A stretch of DNA of 64,000 bases from Pseudomonadota bacterium (GTDB lineage: Bacteria > Pseudomonadota > Alphaproteobacteria > Reyranellales > Reyranellaceae): assembly GCA_018242505.1 (NCBI GenBank), contig JAFEBU010000007.1, positions 17,902 to 81,901 on the forward strand, in the 5' to 3' direction. The notes below the pieces were generated by a model. The model was not told the origin of the DNA and searched no databases. It saw only the letters and a list, made by a program, of their open reading frames with translations. The translations under genes and the position numbers were made by a program. Below, piece by piece: positions 34,425 to 48,930 of this stretch (position 1 is the stretch's first letter; each line of letters begins with the position of its first letter).

Positions 34425-34446
34425 CATCGACCGTCGACAGTCGATG
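34425..34446. promoter_or_regulatory. Near-perfect 22-bp palindrome upstream of DUF1194 gene
   Basis: CATCGACCGTCGACAGTCGATG reads the same on both strands except for one mismatched pair. It ends 10 bp before the ATG at 34457. It could be an operator or a structured leader; no regulator gene for it is adjacent. Confidence 0.4.
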
Positions 34447-34456
34447 CGGAGACGCC

Positions 34457-35350
34457 ATGCGCTTTCTCGCTTGTCTGTTCGCCTTGCTGCTCACCGTTCT
34501 GCCGGCTGCGGCTCAGGAGAAGAAACAGGTCGACCTGGCGCTTGCGCTTGCGATCGACATCTCCGGCAGCATCGATCCGGAAGAAGCCCGTCTGCAGCGC
34601 CAGGGCTATGTGATGGCGTTCCGCGATCCGGAGATCGTGAGAGCGATCCTGGGCGGCCCCAATGGCCGCATCGCCGTCGCCTACTTCGAATGGTCGGACT
34701 CGTGGATGCAAAAGCTCGTGGTCGACTGGACGCTGCTCGACAGCGAGGCCGCGATCGCCGCTTTTGCCGACACGCTTTCCAACTCGTCGATCTCGATCGC
34801 ACGACGCACCTCGATCAGCGGCGCCATCCACTATGCCGTCGGCCTGTTCTCCCGCGCACCCTACGACACCGACAACAAGACGCTCGACATTTCCGGAGAT
34901 GGCTCGAACAACGATGGCATCCTCGTCACCGATGCGCGCACCGAGGCGCTGAAGCGGCGAATTGCGATCAACGGTCTTCCGATCATCAACGACCGGCCCA
35001 ACCCGTTCGGCTTTCCCGCCGAAGCGGACCTCGACCAGTACTACCTGCACTGCGTGACCGGCGGGCCGCGTTCGTTCGTCGAAGTGGCGCGGAACTTCGA
35101 CGACTTCCCCCGCGCCGTCCGCAAGAAACTCCTGCAGGAAGTCGCCGACCGCGGACCACGCTCCGATACAGCCGCGGCCATGCTTCCCCTCGCCGAGGGC
35201 ACGCGGCTCGCGCAGGCCCATCGGACGCAGACCCACGAGGACGAGGACTACACGCGGTTCGTGCGTCCAGGCTACGAGCCCGGCTGCGACGTCGGCGAAC
35301 GCCGCTCGCGCGAGTTCTGGCAGCGCCGCTTCGGCACGACACCGGACTGA
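34457..35350 (+). CDS. DUF1194 (von Willebrand A-like) secreted protein
   Basis: A 297-aa protein with a signal peptide (MRFLACLFALLLTVLPAAAQ) and a von Willebrand factor A fold. The metal-ion-dependent adhesion site is ALAIDISGSIDPEEARLQRQ (DxSGS). GYVMAFRDPEIVRAILGGPN, TLDISGDGSNNDGILVTDAR and GLPIINDRPNPFGFPAEADL are the conserved DUF1194 blocks. The C-terminal 60 residues (TRLAQAHRTQTHEDEDYTRF onward) are an extension not seen in shorter members. The role is unknown, probably periplasmic protein-protein interaction. The start at 34457 puts the signal peptide at the N-terminus. Confidence 0.85.
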   Translation: MRFLACLFALLLTVLPAAAQEKKQVDLALALAIDISGSIDPEEARLQRQGYVMAFRDPEIVRAILGGPNGRIAVAYFEWSDSWMQKLVVDWTLLDSEAAIAAFADTLSNSSISIARRTSISGAIHYAVGLFSRAPYDTDNKTLDISGDGSNNDGILVTDARTEALKRRIAINGLPIINDRPNPFGFPAEADLDQYYLHCVTGGPRSFVEVARNFDDFPRAVRKKLLQEVADRGPRSDTAAAMLPLAEGTRLAQAHRTQTHEDEDYTRFVRPGYEPGCDVGERRSREFWQRRFGTTPD

Positions 35351-35449
35351 CAGCCCGCCCGCAAGTCACATCCCTGCAACGGCCTTCCCATAGAGTTCGC
35401 GCTCCTGCCCGTCGATCACCGGCGGTGCGGTCTGGCGATGGAGATCCCC

Positions 35450-35665
35450 ATGTCCAAGCAGAAGATCATCGAGCATCACAACCATGCGGCCGAGCATCAT
35501 GAGCACGCGGCCAAGCATCATCGCGAAGCAGCCAGGCATCATGAGGCCGATGCCCATGAGACGGCAGCGCACCATGCCCACTCGGCGCACGGCCATTCGG
35601 CACACGCCATCCATCACGCCGGCGAAGCCAGCAAGCACCACGCCGAGCATCACGGACGGCATTGA
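35450..35665 (+). CDS. Histidine-rich small protein (24 His in 71 residues)
   Basis: A 71-aa protein almost wholly made of His, Ala, Glu and Lys, with repeated A-x-HH-x units (EHHNHAAEHHEHAAKHHREA). It has no Cys and no signal peptide. A GGAG lies 8-11 bp before the ATG at 35450. Composition recalls Hpn-like nickel- or zinc-storage proteins, but the spacing pattern differs and homology is not claimed. Pairs of histidines spaced 6-7 residues apart on a predicted helix would line one face. It probably binds Ni, Co, Zn or Cu. A REP hairpin follows the stop. Confidence 0.75.
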   Translation: MSKQKIIEHHNHAAEHHEHAAKHHREAARHHEADAHETAAHHAHSAHGHSAHAIHHAGEASKHHAEHHGRH

Positions 35666-35672
35666 TTCCGGC

Positions 35673-35708
35673 GCCGGGAGCGGGCAACCGGAGTTGTGCG
35701 CTCCCGGC
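35673..35708. repeat. GC-rich hairpin (10-bp stem), REP-family or terminator-like
   Basis: The perfect arms GCCGGGAGCG (35673-35682) and CGCTCCCGGC (35699-35708) enclose a 16-nt loop that itself contains CAAC/GTTG. It lies 8 bp after the His-rich gene's stop and has no T-run, so it may serve as a barrier or REP element more than a classical terminator. It resembles the GGGAGCGC...CAACTCC...AGTTGCGCTC units elsewhere in this window. Confidence 0.6.
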
Positions 35709-36072
35709 AACTATCCAAACAGATAGCGCAGTAGCGCGAACAGCGCGCCCGAGAGCGCGATCGCAGCCTTGGGATGAGACAGAGCCAGGGTGAAGTTCCC
35801 CGCAGTGCCGCTGCCGTGGTTTTGGTTTCGGGAAGCCGCAGGGAACAACTGGCGTCGCGCCACACGCTGGCATGGAACCGGAGAAGTGCGCCATTCCGAT
35901 CAACCGGCCGTCGAGGCGTGCGCGCAGCCCGCAATCCGGTCGGTCGCAAGCACCCGATACCGGGTGCGGTCGTCGTCCCGTCCGGCAGCTCGGTCTCGTT
36001 GCATTGTAGCCGCGCGCCAGCATTTGCCGGGCCGTTCGCTCGGAGCCTACCCAGGGAACCGACCGATCGAGA
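35709..36072. other. Gene-free interval of about 360 bp
   Basis: No convincing coding region is visible. On the minus strand one frame ends in FTLALSHPKAAIALSGALFA followed by LLRYLFG and a stop at about 35714, a hydrophobic tail that could be the end of a decayed membrane-protein gene. It lacks a start and a credible upstream part. Other frames here show the low-complexity, Arg-rich composition of non-coding high-GC DNA. Confidence 0.4.
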
Positions 36073-36984
36073 TCATGATGCCTCCTTCTCCGGACGGATC
36101 ACCGGCAAAGCCAGAAGCCGTTCGGCAGCGAAGTCGAGGAAGGCGTTGATCTTCGGCGCGCGATGGACGCGATCCTTGGTAATCAGATGCACCGGCAACG
36201 GCGGCGGCTCGTAGCGTCGGAATAGCCGGACCAGACTGCCCGCCGCCAGATCGTCGGCCACCTGGTACGACAGGAACTGGGCGATGCCGCGGCCGCCGCG
36301 CGCTGCGCGCAGTCGCGTTTCGACATCGTCGACGCGCAGCCGGCCCTTTGGCTTTCGCGTCCCGTCGCGTCCGCTGCCGGCGAAGAACCAGTCCTGTGCG
36401 GCAGGCGATGTGCCGAGGATGGCATGGTGCCTCGCCAGATCCGACGGTATGTGCGGTGTCCCATGCTTGCGGAGATAGCCAGGGCTGGCCACCCACAGCC
36501 GCCGCACCTCGCCGACCGGCCGTGCGACCAGCGACGAATCGGGCAGATGCCCGATGCGCACCGCCACGTCGATCGCCTCGTCGATCAGGTCGACGTTGCG
36601 GTCGCTGAGCTGGAGCTCGATCTCGGTGTCGGCGAAACGATCGAGGAAGCGTGTCACGATCGGTGCGACGTGGCGACGGCCGAACTGGACCGGCGCCGCG
36701 ATCCTGAGCACGCCGCGCACCGGCGCGTTGACGAGGCCGGCCATCGACGCGTCGTACTCGCCCAGCACTGTACGTGCCCGGTCGAGCAGCGTGCGGCCCG
36801 CCTCGGTGGGCGCGAGGCGGCGGGTCGTGCGATCGATCAGCCGGACGCCGATCCGATCTTCGAGGGCAGCCAGCGCACGGGTGACGGCCGGCGGCGATCG
36901 GCGCAGGCGCTGCGCGGCGCGCGCCAGGCTGCCTTCCTCGACGATCTTCACGAAGAACACGAGTTCATCCAGGCGATCCATCAT
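36073..36984 (-). CDS. LysR-family transcriptional regulator
   Basis: A 303-aa LysR regulator. The N-terminal helix-turn-helix is DELVFFVKIVEEGSLARAAQ followed by RLRRSPPAVTRALAALEDRI. GVLRIAAPVQFGRRHVAPIV begins the periplasmic-binding-protein-like effector domain, and GRGIAQFLSYQVADDLAAGS is a conserved C-terminal segment. It belongs to the DsdC/PgrR-like group with HVAPIVTRFLDRF. I chose ATG 36984; ATG 36981 and TTG 36993 are alternatives. It diverges from a PNPOx-family gene, its likely target. No ligand can be predicted. Confidence 0.9.
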   Translation of the reverse strand: MMDRLDELVFFVKIVEEGSLARAAQRLRRSPPAVTRALAALEDRIGVRLIDRTTRRLAPTEAGRTLLDRARTVLGEYDASMAGLVNAPVRGVLRIAAPVQFGRRHVAPIVTRFLDRFADTEIELQLSDRNVDLIDEAIDVAVRIGHLPDSSLVARPVGEVRRLWVASPGYLRKHGTPHIPSDLARHHAILGTSPAAQDWFFAGSGRDGTRKPKGRLRVDDVETRLRAARGGRGIAQFLSYQVADDLAAGSLVRLFRRYEPPPLPVHLITKDRVHRAPKINAFLDFAAERLLALPVIRPEKEAS

Positions 36985-36998
36985 TCCTTCCAATCTAT

Positions 36999-37017
36999 GA
37001 AAGAATGACTTTCATTC
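36999..37017. promoter_or_regulatory. Inverted repeats near the LysR start, probable operator
   Basis: GAAAGAATGACTTTCATTC contains two interleaved inverted repeats, GAAAG/CTTTC and GAATG/CATTC, each with 5-nt spacing. It lies 15 bp upstream of the LysR ATG and about 65 bp before the divergent PNPOx gene, the usual position for LysR autoregulatory binding. Confidence 0.5.
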
Positions 37018-37080
37018 TACGCTAATTATTTCCTCAAACGGAAGGCATACATCCCTGCCCGGCAGTGATGGAGCATTGCG

Positions 37081-38040
37081 ATGGAGATGTCGCCCTTCCA
37101 TGTCGACGAGCTTGCCGCCCAATCGCTCGCCCATCAGGGCAGCCCGGGCGCCGGCATCCGCGCTTTCATGCCGGACCAGCATCGCAACTTCTTTACGCTC
37201 CTGCCCTACCTCTTCGTGGCTACCGCGGATGCGAGCGGTTCACCGGTCGCCTCGGTTCTTCATGGCTTGCCTGGCTTCGTCCAGTCGCCCGATCCGACGA
37301 CCCTGCGCATCGATGCGCTTGCCGCGGCCGACGATCCTGCCGCCGCGGGCCTGCAGACAGGGCGTGAGATCGGTCTGCTGGGCATCGACCTTTCCAACCG
37401 CCGGCGCAATCGCGCCAACGGCAAGGTGACGACGTCGGACGAGCGCGGCCTGACGGTCGGCGTCGCCCAGAGCTTCGGCAATTGCGCGAAATATATCCAG
37501 ACGCGCCAGGCGACCGCTCGTTTCCGCGATCCGGCGCCCGTCGAACGACTGGCCGGCCTCGACGACGCGGCACGCCGCCTGATCGCCAACGCCGATACCT
37601 TCTTCGTCGCCAGCCGCTCGCGCGCCACGATCGAGCGGGCCGGTGGCCTCGATATCTCCCATCGCGGTGGCCGGCCGGGTTTCGTCGACGTGCGGGGCGA
37701 CACGCTCGTCGTGCCCGACTTTGTCGGCAACCGCTTCTTCAACACGCTGGGCAACTTCCTGGGCGATCCGCGCGCTGGCCTCCTGTTCATCGATTTCGCC
37801 ACCGGCGAACTGCTACAGCTGCAGGGTACGGTCGCGATCGACTGGACCGACGGTGTCGCCGCCAGGATCGCCGGCGCGCAGCGAAGCTGGCGGGTCGAGG
37901 TCAAACGCGGCTGGCGCCGGCAGCAGGCCTTCCCTTTCGATTGGAATTTCGGCGACTACGCGCCGACGACGCTGGCGACCGGCGTCTGGTCTCATAATGA
38001 GGACAAACGCGAGACCATGGCCTCGAGCGCCAGGACATAG
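37081..38040 (+). CDS. Pyridoxamine 5'-phosphate oxidase-family flavoprotein
   Basis: A 319-aa PNPOx-like protein with FMN-binding split-barrel features. SPFHVDELAAQSLAHQGSPG starts the protein; LLPYLFVATADASGSPVASV is the first barrel strand. GREIGLLGIDLSNRRRNRAN, SFGNCAKYIQTR and DTFFVASRSRATIERAGGLD then lead to HRGGRPGFVDVRGDTLVVPD. Members with this long form are annotated as pyridoxamine 5'-phosphate oxidase or FAD-binding oxidoreductase-linked proteins; the physiological role is unknown. GGAG lies 7 bp before the ATG. It diverges from a LysR gene and its 3' end overlaps the convergent AroQ-like gene by 49 bp. Confidence 0.85.
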   Translation: MEMSPFHVDELAAQSLAHQGSPGAGIRAFMPDQHRNFFTLLPYLFVATADASGSPVASVLHGLPGFVQSPDPTTLRIDALAAADDPAAAGLQTGREIGLLGIDLSNRRRNRANGKVTTSDERGLTVGVAQSFGNCAKYIQTRQATARFRDPAPVERLAGLDDAARRLIANADTFFVASRSRATIERAGGLDISHRGGRPGFVDVRGDTLVVPDFVGNRFFNTLGNFLGDPRAGLLFIDFATGELLQLQGTVAIDWTDGVAARIAGAQRSWRVEVKRGWRRQQAFPFDWNFGDYAPTTLATGVWSHNEDKRETMASSART

Positions 38041-38423
38041 GAATCGACGCCGAAGCCTGCAATGACGCCGACCACGGCCTCGGCCGTGACCGAGCCGAAT
38101 CCGCGTTTCTCGATGTTGGTCATATGGATCTCGATCGCCGGAGCGCTGATCGAGCGCAGGCAGTCGCGCAGAGCGTGGCCGGCGTGAAGGAATCCCGCGG
38201 GATTGAACAACACGCCGTCGATGCCCTTGCGGTCGGCCCGGTAGATCGCGCTCACCGCCTCGCCCTCGGTGTTGGTATAGAGGATCTCGAGCGTCACACC
38301 CAGTTCGCGCGCCCGCCGGCGGATGACCGAGTTCAGCTCTTTCGCCGTCGTCGTCCCGTAGAGTTCAGGCTGGCGGGTGCCCAAATACTCCATATTGGCG
38401 CCCTGGATGAGCAGGAGTTTCAT
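37992..38423 (-). CDS. AroQ-like type II 3-dehydroquinate dehydratase paralogue
   Basis: A 143-aa protein of the type II dehydroquinase family, which removes water from 3-dehydroquinate. LLLIQGANMEYLGTRQPELY corresponds to the canonical N-x-x-x-L-G-x-R-x-P-x-x-Y. Asn10, Arg17, Tyr22, Asn74 (FNPAGFLHAGHALRD), His80 and His100 (EIHMTN) are kept. The E-F-R-x-H-S segment after it is missing: IEKRGFGSVTAEAVV stands where the substrate-binding Arg (Arg112 in M. tuberculosis) should be. The first motif is also GANMEYLG instead of GPNLNLLG. It may act on a related substrate. The end overlaps the convergent PNPOx gene. Confidence 0.82.
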   Translation of the reverse strand: MKLLLIQGANMEYLGTRQPELYGTTTAKELNSVIRRRARELGVTLEILYTNTEGEAVSAIYRADRKGIDGVLFNPAGFLHAGHALRDCLRSISAPAIEIHMTNIEKRGFGSVTAEAVVGVIAGFGVDSYVLALEAMVSRLSSL

Positions 38424-38582
38424 TCCATCCCCGAGTCACGGCGCGGCAACCCACATGCCGCGTCTGCCGTATACTAGAACAAGTTTTGGTTGAAGGGCAC
38501 TAGCTCTCGGCACGCAGGCCCGCACGGCGCAAGTCGAACGCACGATCCGCGGCGCGCGCGCCGCCTGCGGCGAAGGCCAAAA

Positions 38583-40034
<1,452 letters not shown>

Positions 40035-40160
40035 TAAAGATCTCCCCTTTCGACCGGAACGCGACGTGCGGAGGCCTTGCGTGTCTCGGACAAGGTCCCT
40101 CGGTTGCGCTGCGCTCCGCTCCGGGCGGCGGCCTTCCTCATCTCTTGCACCTGTATTTGC

Positions 40161-44852
<4,692 letters not shown>

Positions 44853-44955
44853 TCCGCTCCTTATTAGCTCGCTTGGGGTCTGGGTCAAAACCGATTGTTG
44901 CAGCGCAACGGTCCCCGTAGAGTGGTCCGCACGGCACGAGATGCCCGGGGGAGCG

Positions 44956-45219
44956 ATGTCGAAGCGGATGGTTAAAATCCTGACCGGACTGGTCTTTGCG
45001 ACGGCCGTCGGCGCCTGCGACAGGCCCGAGGCGACCTACACCACCCCCGGCTGGTACCTGGAGAAGCCACGGCCGGCCGTGACCCTGGGTCCGCAGATCT
45101 TCAAGGGTCCGTTCTCCTACGAACAGTGCGAGGTCGAGCGCAAGAAGCTGCCGCCCACTGTCGACAACCTGCTCTGCATCCGCGAGCTTGCCCCGCCGCC
45201 ACGGACAGGTCCGTACTGA
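44956..45219 (+). CDS. Small lipoprotein, unknown function
   Basis: An 87-aa protein with a lipoprotein signal peptide ([20 protein letters not shown] followed by Cys21; the last residues VGAC form the lipobox). The mature part contains [20 protein letters not shown] and [20 protein letters not shown], with two more Cys that may pair. No family is recognised. A GGGGGAG lies a few bases before the ATG; an ATG at 44941 would add five residues. It diverges from gltB. Confidence 0.7.
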   Translation: MSKRMVKILTGLVFATAVGACDRPEATYTTPGWYLEKPRPAVTLGPQIFKGPFSYEQCEVERKKLPPTVDNLLCIRELAPPPRTGPY

Positions 45220-45278
45220 CAATTCCCTCGCCTGTCGGACTGGTCACTCGCCCGTCGGACTGGTTTTCACGCCGGTGA

Positions 45279-48200
45279 CTAACCGATCGCCATCAGGCTG
45301 GCGTTGCCGCCGGCGGCGGCGGTGTTGACGCTGACGGCGATCTCGTCGAACAGGAAGTCTGCCGGGTAGGGCGCACAATGGACCGGCACGATCGGGCCGT
45401 CGCGCTGCGCCAGATGCTGGACGAGGGTGCGGAGCTCGGCCTCGTCGCCGGCAAACAAAGCAGCCGAAAGATGCGGATCGTCGATCTCCATCGTCGCGCG
45501 GTTGCCAGTGGCGCGCACGACCTCGAACTGCGCCTGCAAGTCCGCCGGATCGTGGGCGACGCACAGGATCGTGCCCCCGGGTCGCAGCCGGTAGCTGTTG
45601 CGCTCGCCCACCGGGCCGACCAGTTCGCGCTCCGACGCGTCGATCGCGGGTGCAGGGCGCTGCGACAGGAGCCGCAGGAGATAGAGCGGCCCGCCCGCCT
45701 TGGGCCCGGTGCCCGACAGGCCGTGGCCACCGAACGGCTGCACTCCCACGACAGCGCCGATCAGGTTGCGATTGACGTACTGGTTGCCGGCGGCGCTGGC
45801 TTCCGTTGCCCGCGCCACGGTCTCGTCGATACGGCTATGCACCCCGAAGGTAAGACCGAAACCCGTTCGGTTGACCTCGCGGATCACGGCCTCCAGCCGT
45901 TCGCGGGGATAGCGCATCACATGCAGCACCGGCCCGAACACCTCGCCCGGCAGATCGGCGACGGATTCGATCTCGATCAGCGTCGGCGGCACGAAGAGAC
46001 CCGCGTGCATCTCCGCCGCCAGCGACGGCTGATGGATCGCGTGACCGTCCTCGCGCATGCGCTCGATGTGATCGAGCAGACGCTGTCGGGCATCGGGCGA
46101 GATCACCGGCCCCATGTCGGTCGACAGCCGGTCGGGATTGCCGACGGAAAGCTCGTCCATCGCCCCCTTCAGCATCGCGAGCACGCGGTCCGCGATGTCG
46201 TCCTGCAGGCAGAGGATACGCAGCGCCGAGCAGCGCTGGCCCGCCGAATCGAACGCCGAGACGATTGCATCGCCCACGAGTTGTTCGGCCAGCGCCGACG
46301 AGTCGGCGACGAGCGCATTCTGCCCCCCGGTCTCGGCGATCAGCGGGATCGGCTTGCCGTCACGGCCGAGTCGCCGGGCCAGCGTCCGATTGATCGATCG
46401 CGCCGCCTCGGTGGACCCTGTGAAGACGACGCCCGCGACCGCTGGATTGGCCACCAGACGCGCACCGATGGCGCCGTCGCCGGGCACCAGCTGCAGGACA
46501 CCGGGCGGCAGGCCGCCGCCCAGGAACAGCCTGACCATCTGCGCGGCGATCAGCGGCGTCTCCTTGGCGGGCTTGGCGATCACCGCGTTGCCCGCCGCGA
46601 GCGCACCCGCGATCTGGCCGGTGAAGATCGAGAGCGGGAAATTCCACGGGCTGATGCAGGCCACGAGGCCGAGCGGACGATGCGTCTCGTTGGAGAAGCC
46701 GCGCGCCTCGTTCGCGTAGTAGCGCAGGAAGTCGACCGCCTCGCGCACCTCGCCGATCGCATTGGCGAAGGTCTTGCCGGCTTCGCGCACGATCAGGCCG
46801 ATCAGCGCCGACATGCGTGCCTCCAGGCGATCCGCGACGCGCTCGAGACAGGCGGCGCGCGCCTCCGGGGTCGCCTGCCAAACCACGGCCCGCGCACAGG
46901 CGGCATCGACCAGTTCCGGCGTCGCTTCGATCACGGTGCCGACCACGTCGTCGAGATTGGCGGGATTGCGCACTTCGCGCGCCGGCCCGTTCCGCAACCC
47001 GTCGCCCAGATGTGGCGCGGCATGCCACGCCTCCTGCGCGCTCGCCGTCAACGCCTGGGCAAGCTCGGCCAGCCGTTGCTCGCTGGCGAGGTCCATTCCC
47101 ATCGAGTTGAGGCGCGCAGGCTTGAAGAGATCGCGCGGCAGGGCAATGCGCTCGTGCGGCGCGCCGACGGAGACCAGCGTGCGCGCCCGCTCGACCGGAT
47201 CGGCCAGCAGCCGCTCGACCGGAAAATCCGTATCGGCGATCTGGTGCACGAAGGAGGTGTTGGCGCCGTTCTCCAGCAACCGGCGCACGAGATAGGCCAG
47301 CAGGGTCTCGTGAGTGCCAACCGGCGCATAGATGCGGCACGGCCGGTCGAGCTTATCGCGCCCCACCACCTCCTCGTAGAGGCTTTCGCCCATGCCGTGC
47401 AGGCACTGGAATTCGTATTGCCCCGGCCGGTAGTCGGGACCGGCCATCGTGAAGATCGTGGCGAGCGTCAGCGCATTGTGCGTTGCGAACTGCGGATAGA
47501 CGGCATCGGTCGCGGCCAGCAGCTTCCTGGCGCAAGCAATGTAGGAGACGTCGGTGTACATCTTGCGCGTGAAGACCGGGAATCCGTCCAGGCCGTCGAG
47601 CTGCGCGCGCTTGATCTCGCCGTCCCAATAGGCGCCTTTCACCAGCCGCACCATCAGCCGATGCCGGCTGCGACGCGCGAGATCGACCAGCCAATCGATC
47701 ACGAACGGGCAACGTTTCTGGTAGGCCTGCACCACGAAGCCAATGCCGTTCCACCCGTCGAGCTCCGGCTCGAAGCAGAGGCGTTCGAGGAGATCGAGCG
47801 AGATCTCCAGGCGGTCGGCCTCCTCGGCGTCGATGTTGAGGCCGATGTCGAGCGAGCGCGCCTGCACCGCGAGCGCCTTCAGCCGCGGATAGAGCTCGGC
47901 CTGCACGCGCTCGATCTGCGCCCGGCTGTAGCGCGCATGGAGCGCCGAGAGCTTCACCGAAATGCCGGGTCCGTCGTGAGGCCCGCGGCCCGCGCCGGCG
48001 ACGCCGATCGCATCGATTGCCCGCCGGTAATCCTCGAAGTAGCGCCGCGCTTCAGCCTCGGTGACGGCGGCCTCGCCCAGCATGTCGTAGGAATAGCGGA
48101 AGCCCCTCGCCTCCCAGGCCTGGCCGCGCTCCAACGCCTCGTCGATCGTCTGGCCGGCCACGAACTGCTCGCCCATCAGGCGCATGGCGAGGTTGACGGC

Positions 48201-48740
48201 GCTGCGGATCAGGGGCTCGCCACCGCGCGCGATCAACCGGGTGAGCGCCGAGGACAGCCCGCGCTCGCTGTGCGTGGCGGCGAGCCGGCCGGTCAGCATC
48301 AAGCCCCAGGTGGCGGCATTCACGAACAGCGAGGGACTGTGGCCGAGATGCGCCTCCCAGTCGCCGCCTGCGATCTTGTCGCGGATCAGCGCATCGCGGG
48401 TGGCGTCGTCCGGGATGCGCAGCAGCGCCTCGGCGAGGCACATCAGCGCCACGCCCTCCTGGCTCGACAGCGCGTATTCGTGGATCAGCCCCTCGACGCC
48501 GCCCCGCCGCGCCTTGCCGCGCAGCTTCCCGACCAGCGTGCGGGCAAGAGACGTGGCGGCCGTCATGGTCTCAGCCGGCAGGCTCGCCGCCGCGATCAGG
48601 GGCGGCAGGCACTCCGGCTCCAGCCGCCGACAGGCCGAGGTGATTGCGGCCCGGAGCGGTGTCTGTGGCCGGATCGATCGGGCGAAAGCGTGAAACGGCG
48701 GGGAGGACATGCGAAATGGCGCCATCAAGCTGGTTGTCAT
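45279..48740 (-). CDS. putA: Bifunctional proline dehydrogenase / P5C dehydrogenase
   Basis: An 1153-aa enzyme that oxidises proline to glutamate. The PRODH barrel has ISVKLSALHARYSRAQIERV, MVRLVKGAYWDGEIKRAQLD, QFATHNALTLATIFTMAG and YEFQCLHGMGESLYEEVVGR. The aldehyde dehydrogenase half has CISPWNFPLSIFTGQIAGAL (NAD fold), VVFTGSTEAARSINRTLARR, LIAETGGQNALVADSSALAE and the catalytic Cys in AFDSAGQRCSALRILC. The N-terminus lacks the ribbon-helix-helix DNA-binding domain of E. coli PutA, so it is probably not an autorepressor. ATGs at 48725 and 48710 are alternative starts, and ATG 48740 sits inside a REP-like repeat. Confidence 0.95.
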   Translation of the reverse strand: MTTSLMAPFRMSSPPFHAFARSIRPQTPLRAAITSACRRLEPECLPPLIAAASLPAETMTAATSLARTLVGKLRGKARRGGVEGLIHEYALSSQEGVALMCLAEALLRIPDDATRDALIRDKIAGGDWEAHLGHSPSLFVNAATWGLMLTGRLAATHSERGLSSALTRLIARGGEPLIRSAVNLAMRLMGEQFVAGQTIDEALERGQAWEARGFRYSYDMLGEAAVTEAEARRYFEDYRRAIDAIGVAGAGRGPHDGPGISVKLSALHARYSRAQIERVQAELYPRLKALAVQARSLDIGLNIDAEEADRLEISLDLLERLCFEPELDGWNGIGFVVQAYQKRCPFVIDWLVDLARRSRHRLMVRLVKGAYWDGEIKRAQLDGLDGFPVFTRKMYTDVSYIACARKLLAATDAVYPQFATHNALTLATIFTMAGPDYRPGQYEFQCLHGMGESLYEEVVGRDKLDRPCRIYAPVGTHETLLAYLVRRLLENGANTSFVHQIADTDFPVERLLADPVERARTLVSVGAPHERIALPRDLFKPARLNSMGMDLASEQRLAELAQALTASAQEAWHAAPHLGDGLRNGPAREVRNPANLDDVVGTVIEATPELVDAACARAVVWQATPEARAACLERVADRLEARMSALIGLIVREAGKTFANAIGEVREAVDFLRYYANEARGFSNETHRPLGLVACISPWNFPLSIFTGQIAGALAAGNAVIAKPAKETPLIAAQMVRLFLGGGLPPGVLQLVPGDGAIGARLVANPAVAGVVFTGSTEAARSINRTLARRLGRDGKPIPLIAETGGQNALVADSSALAEQLVGDAIVSAFDSAGQRCSALRILCLQDDIADRVLAMLKGAMDELSVGNPDRLSTDMGPVISPDARQRLLDHIERMREDGHAIHQPSLAAEMHAGLFVPPTLIEIESVADLPGEVFGPVLHVMRYPRERLEAVIREVNRTGFGLTFGVHSRIDETVARATEASAAGNQYVNRNLIGAVVGVQPFGGHGLSGTGPKAGGPLYLLRLLSQRPAPAIDASERELVGPVGERNSYRLRPGGTILCVAHDPADLQAQFEVVRATGNRATMEIDDPHLSAALFAGDEAELRTLVQHLAQRDGPIVPVHCAPYPADFLFDEIAVSVNTAAAGGNASLMAIG

Positions 48741-48855
48741 CCTGAGCGTAGCGGAGGATCTGGCGCGAGAACCACGTGTATCGTCTGGAAACGCCGCAAG
48801 GTCCCTCGCTTGAACGCGCGGAATGCCGCGCGCGACTCAGGACGACAGGAGGCGG
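48736..48855. repeat. REP-like repeat between putA and the dioxygenase operon
   Basis: GTCATCCTGAGCGTAGCGGA at 48736 is a common proteobacterial repeat form. An inverted partner, GACTCAGGACGAC, ends near 48846. It resembles the minus-strand form at 8235-8275. The rest of the gap to 48930 holds no gene; the dioxygenase promoter presumably lies in 48860-48915. Confidence 0.55.
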
Positions 48856-48918
48856 TTCGATTCATCTCCAGGCCACCATCAAGATGGGCTAACATAGCCG
48901 GCAAAATGAAGCCCGCGT

Positions 48919-48925
48919 AAGGAGG
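48919..48925 (+). promoter_or_regulatory. Strong ribosome-binding site of the ring-hydroxylating dioxygenase gene
   Basis: AAGGAGG, 5 bp before the ATG at 48931, is a full anti-SD match and fixes this start. Confidence 0.75.
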
Positions 48926-48930
48926 ATCGC

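Noticed and set aside
35466..36023. A 185-aa minus-strand frame covering the gap before the LysR gene
   Set aside because: It runs across the hairpin and antisense through the His-rich gene and shows Cys/Arg-rich, non-protein-like composition.
45378..48920. A long plus-strand open frame opposite putA
   Set aside because: Antisense shadow of a complete PutA; composition is Arg/His-rich with no domain.
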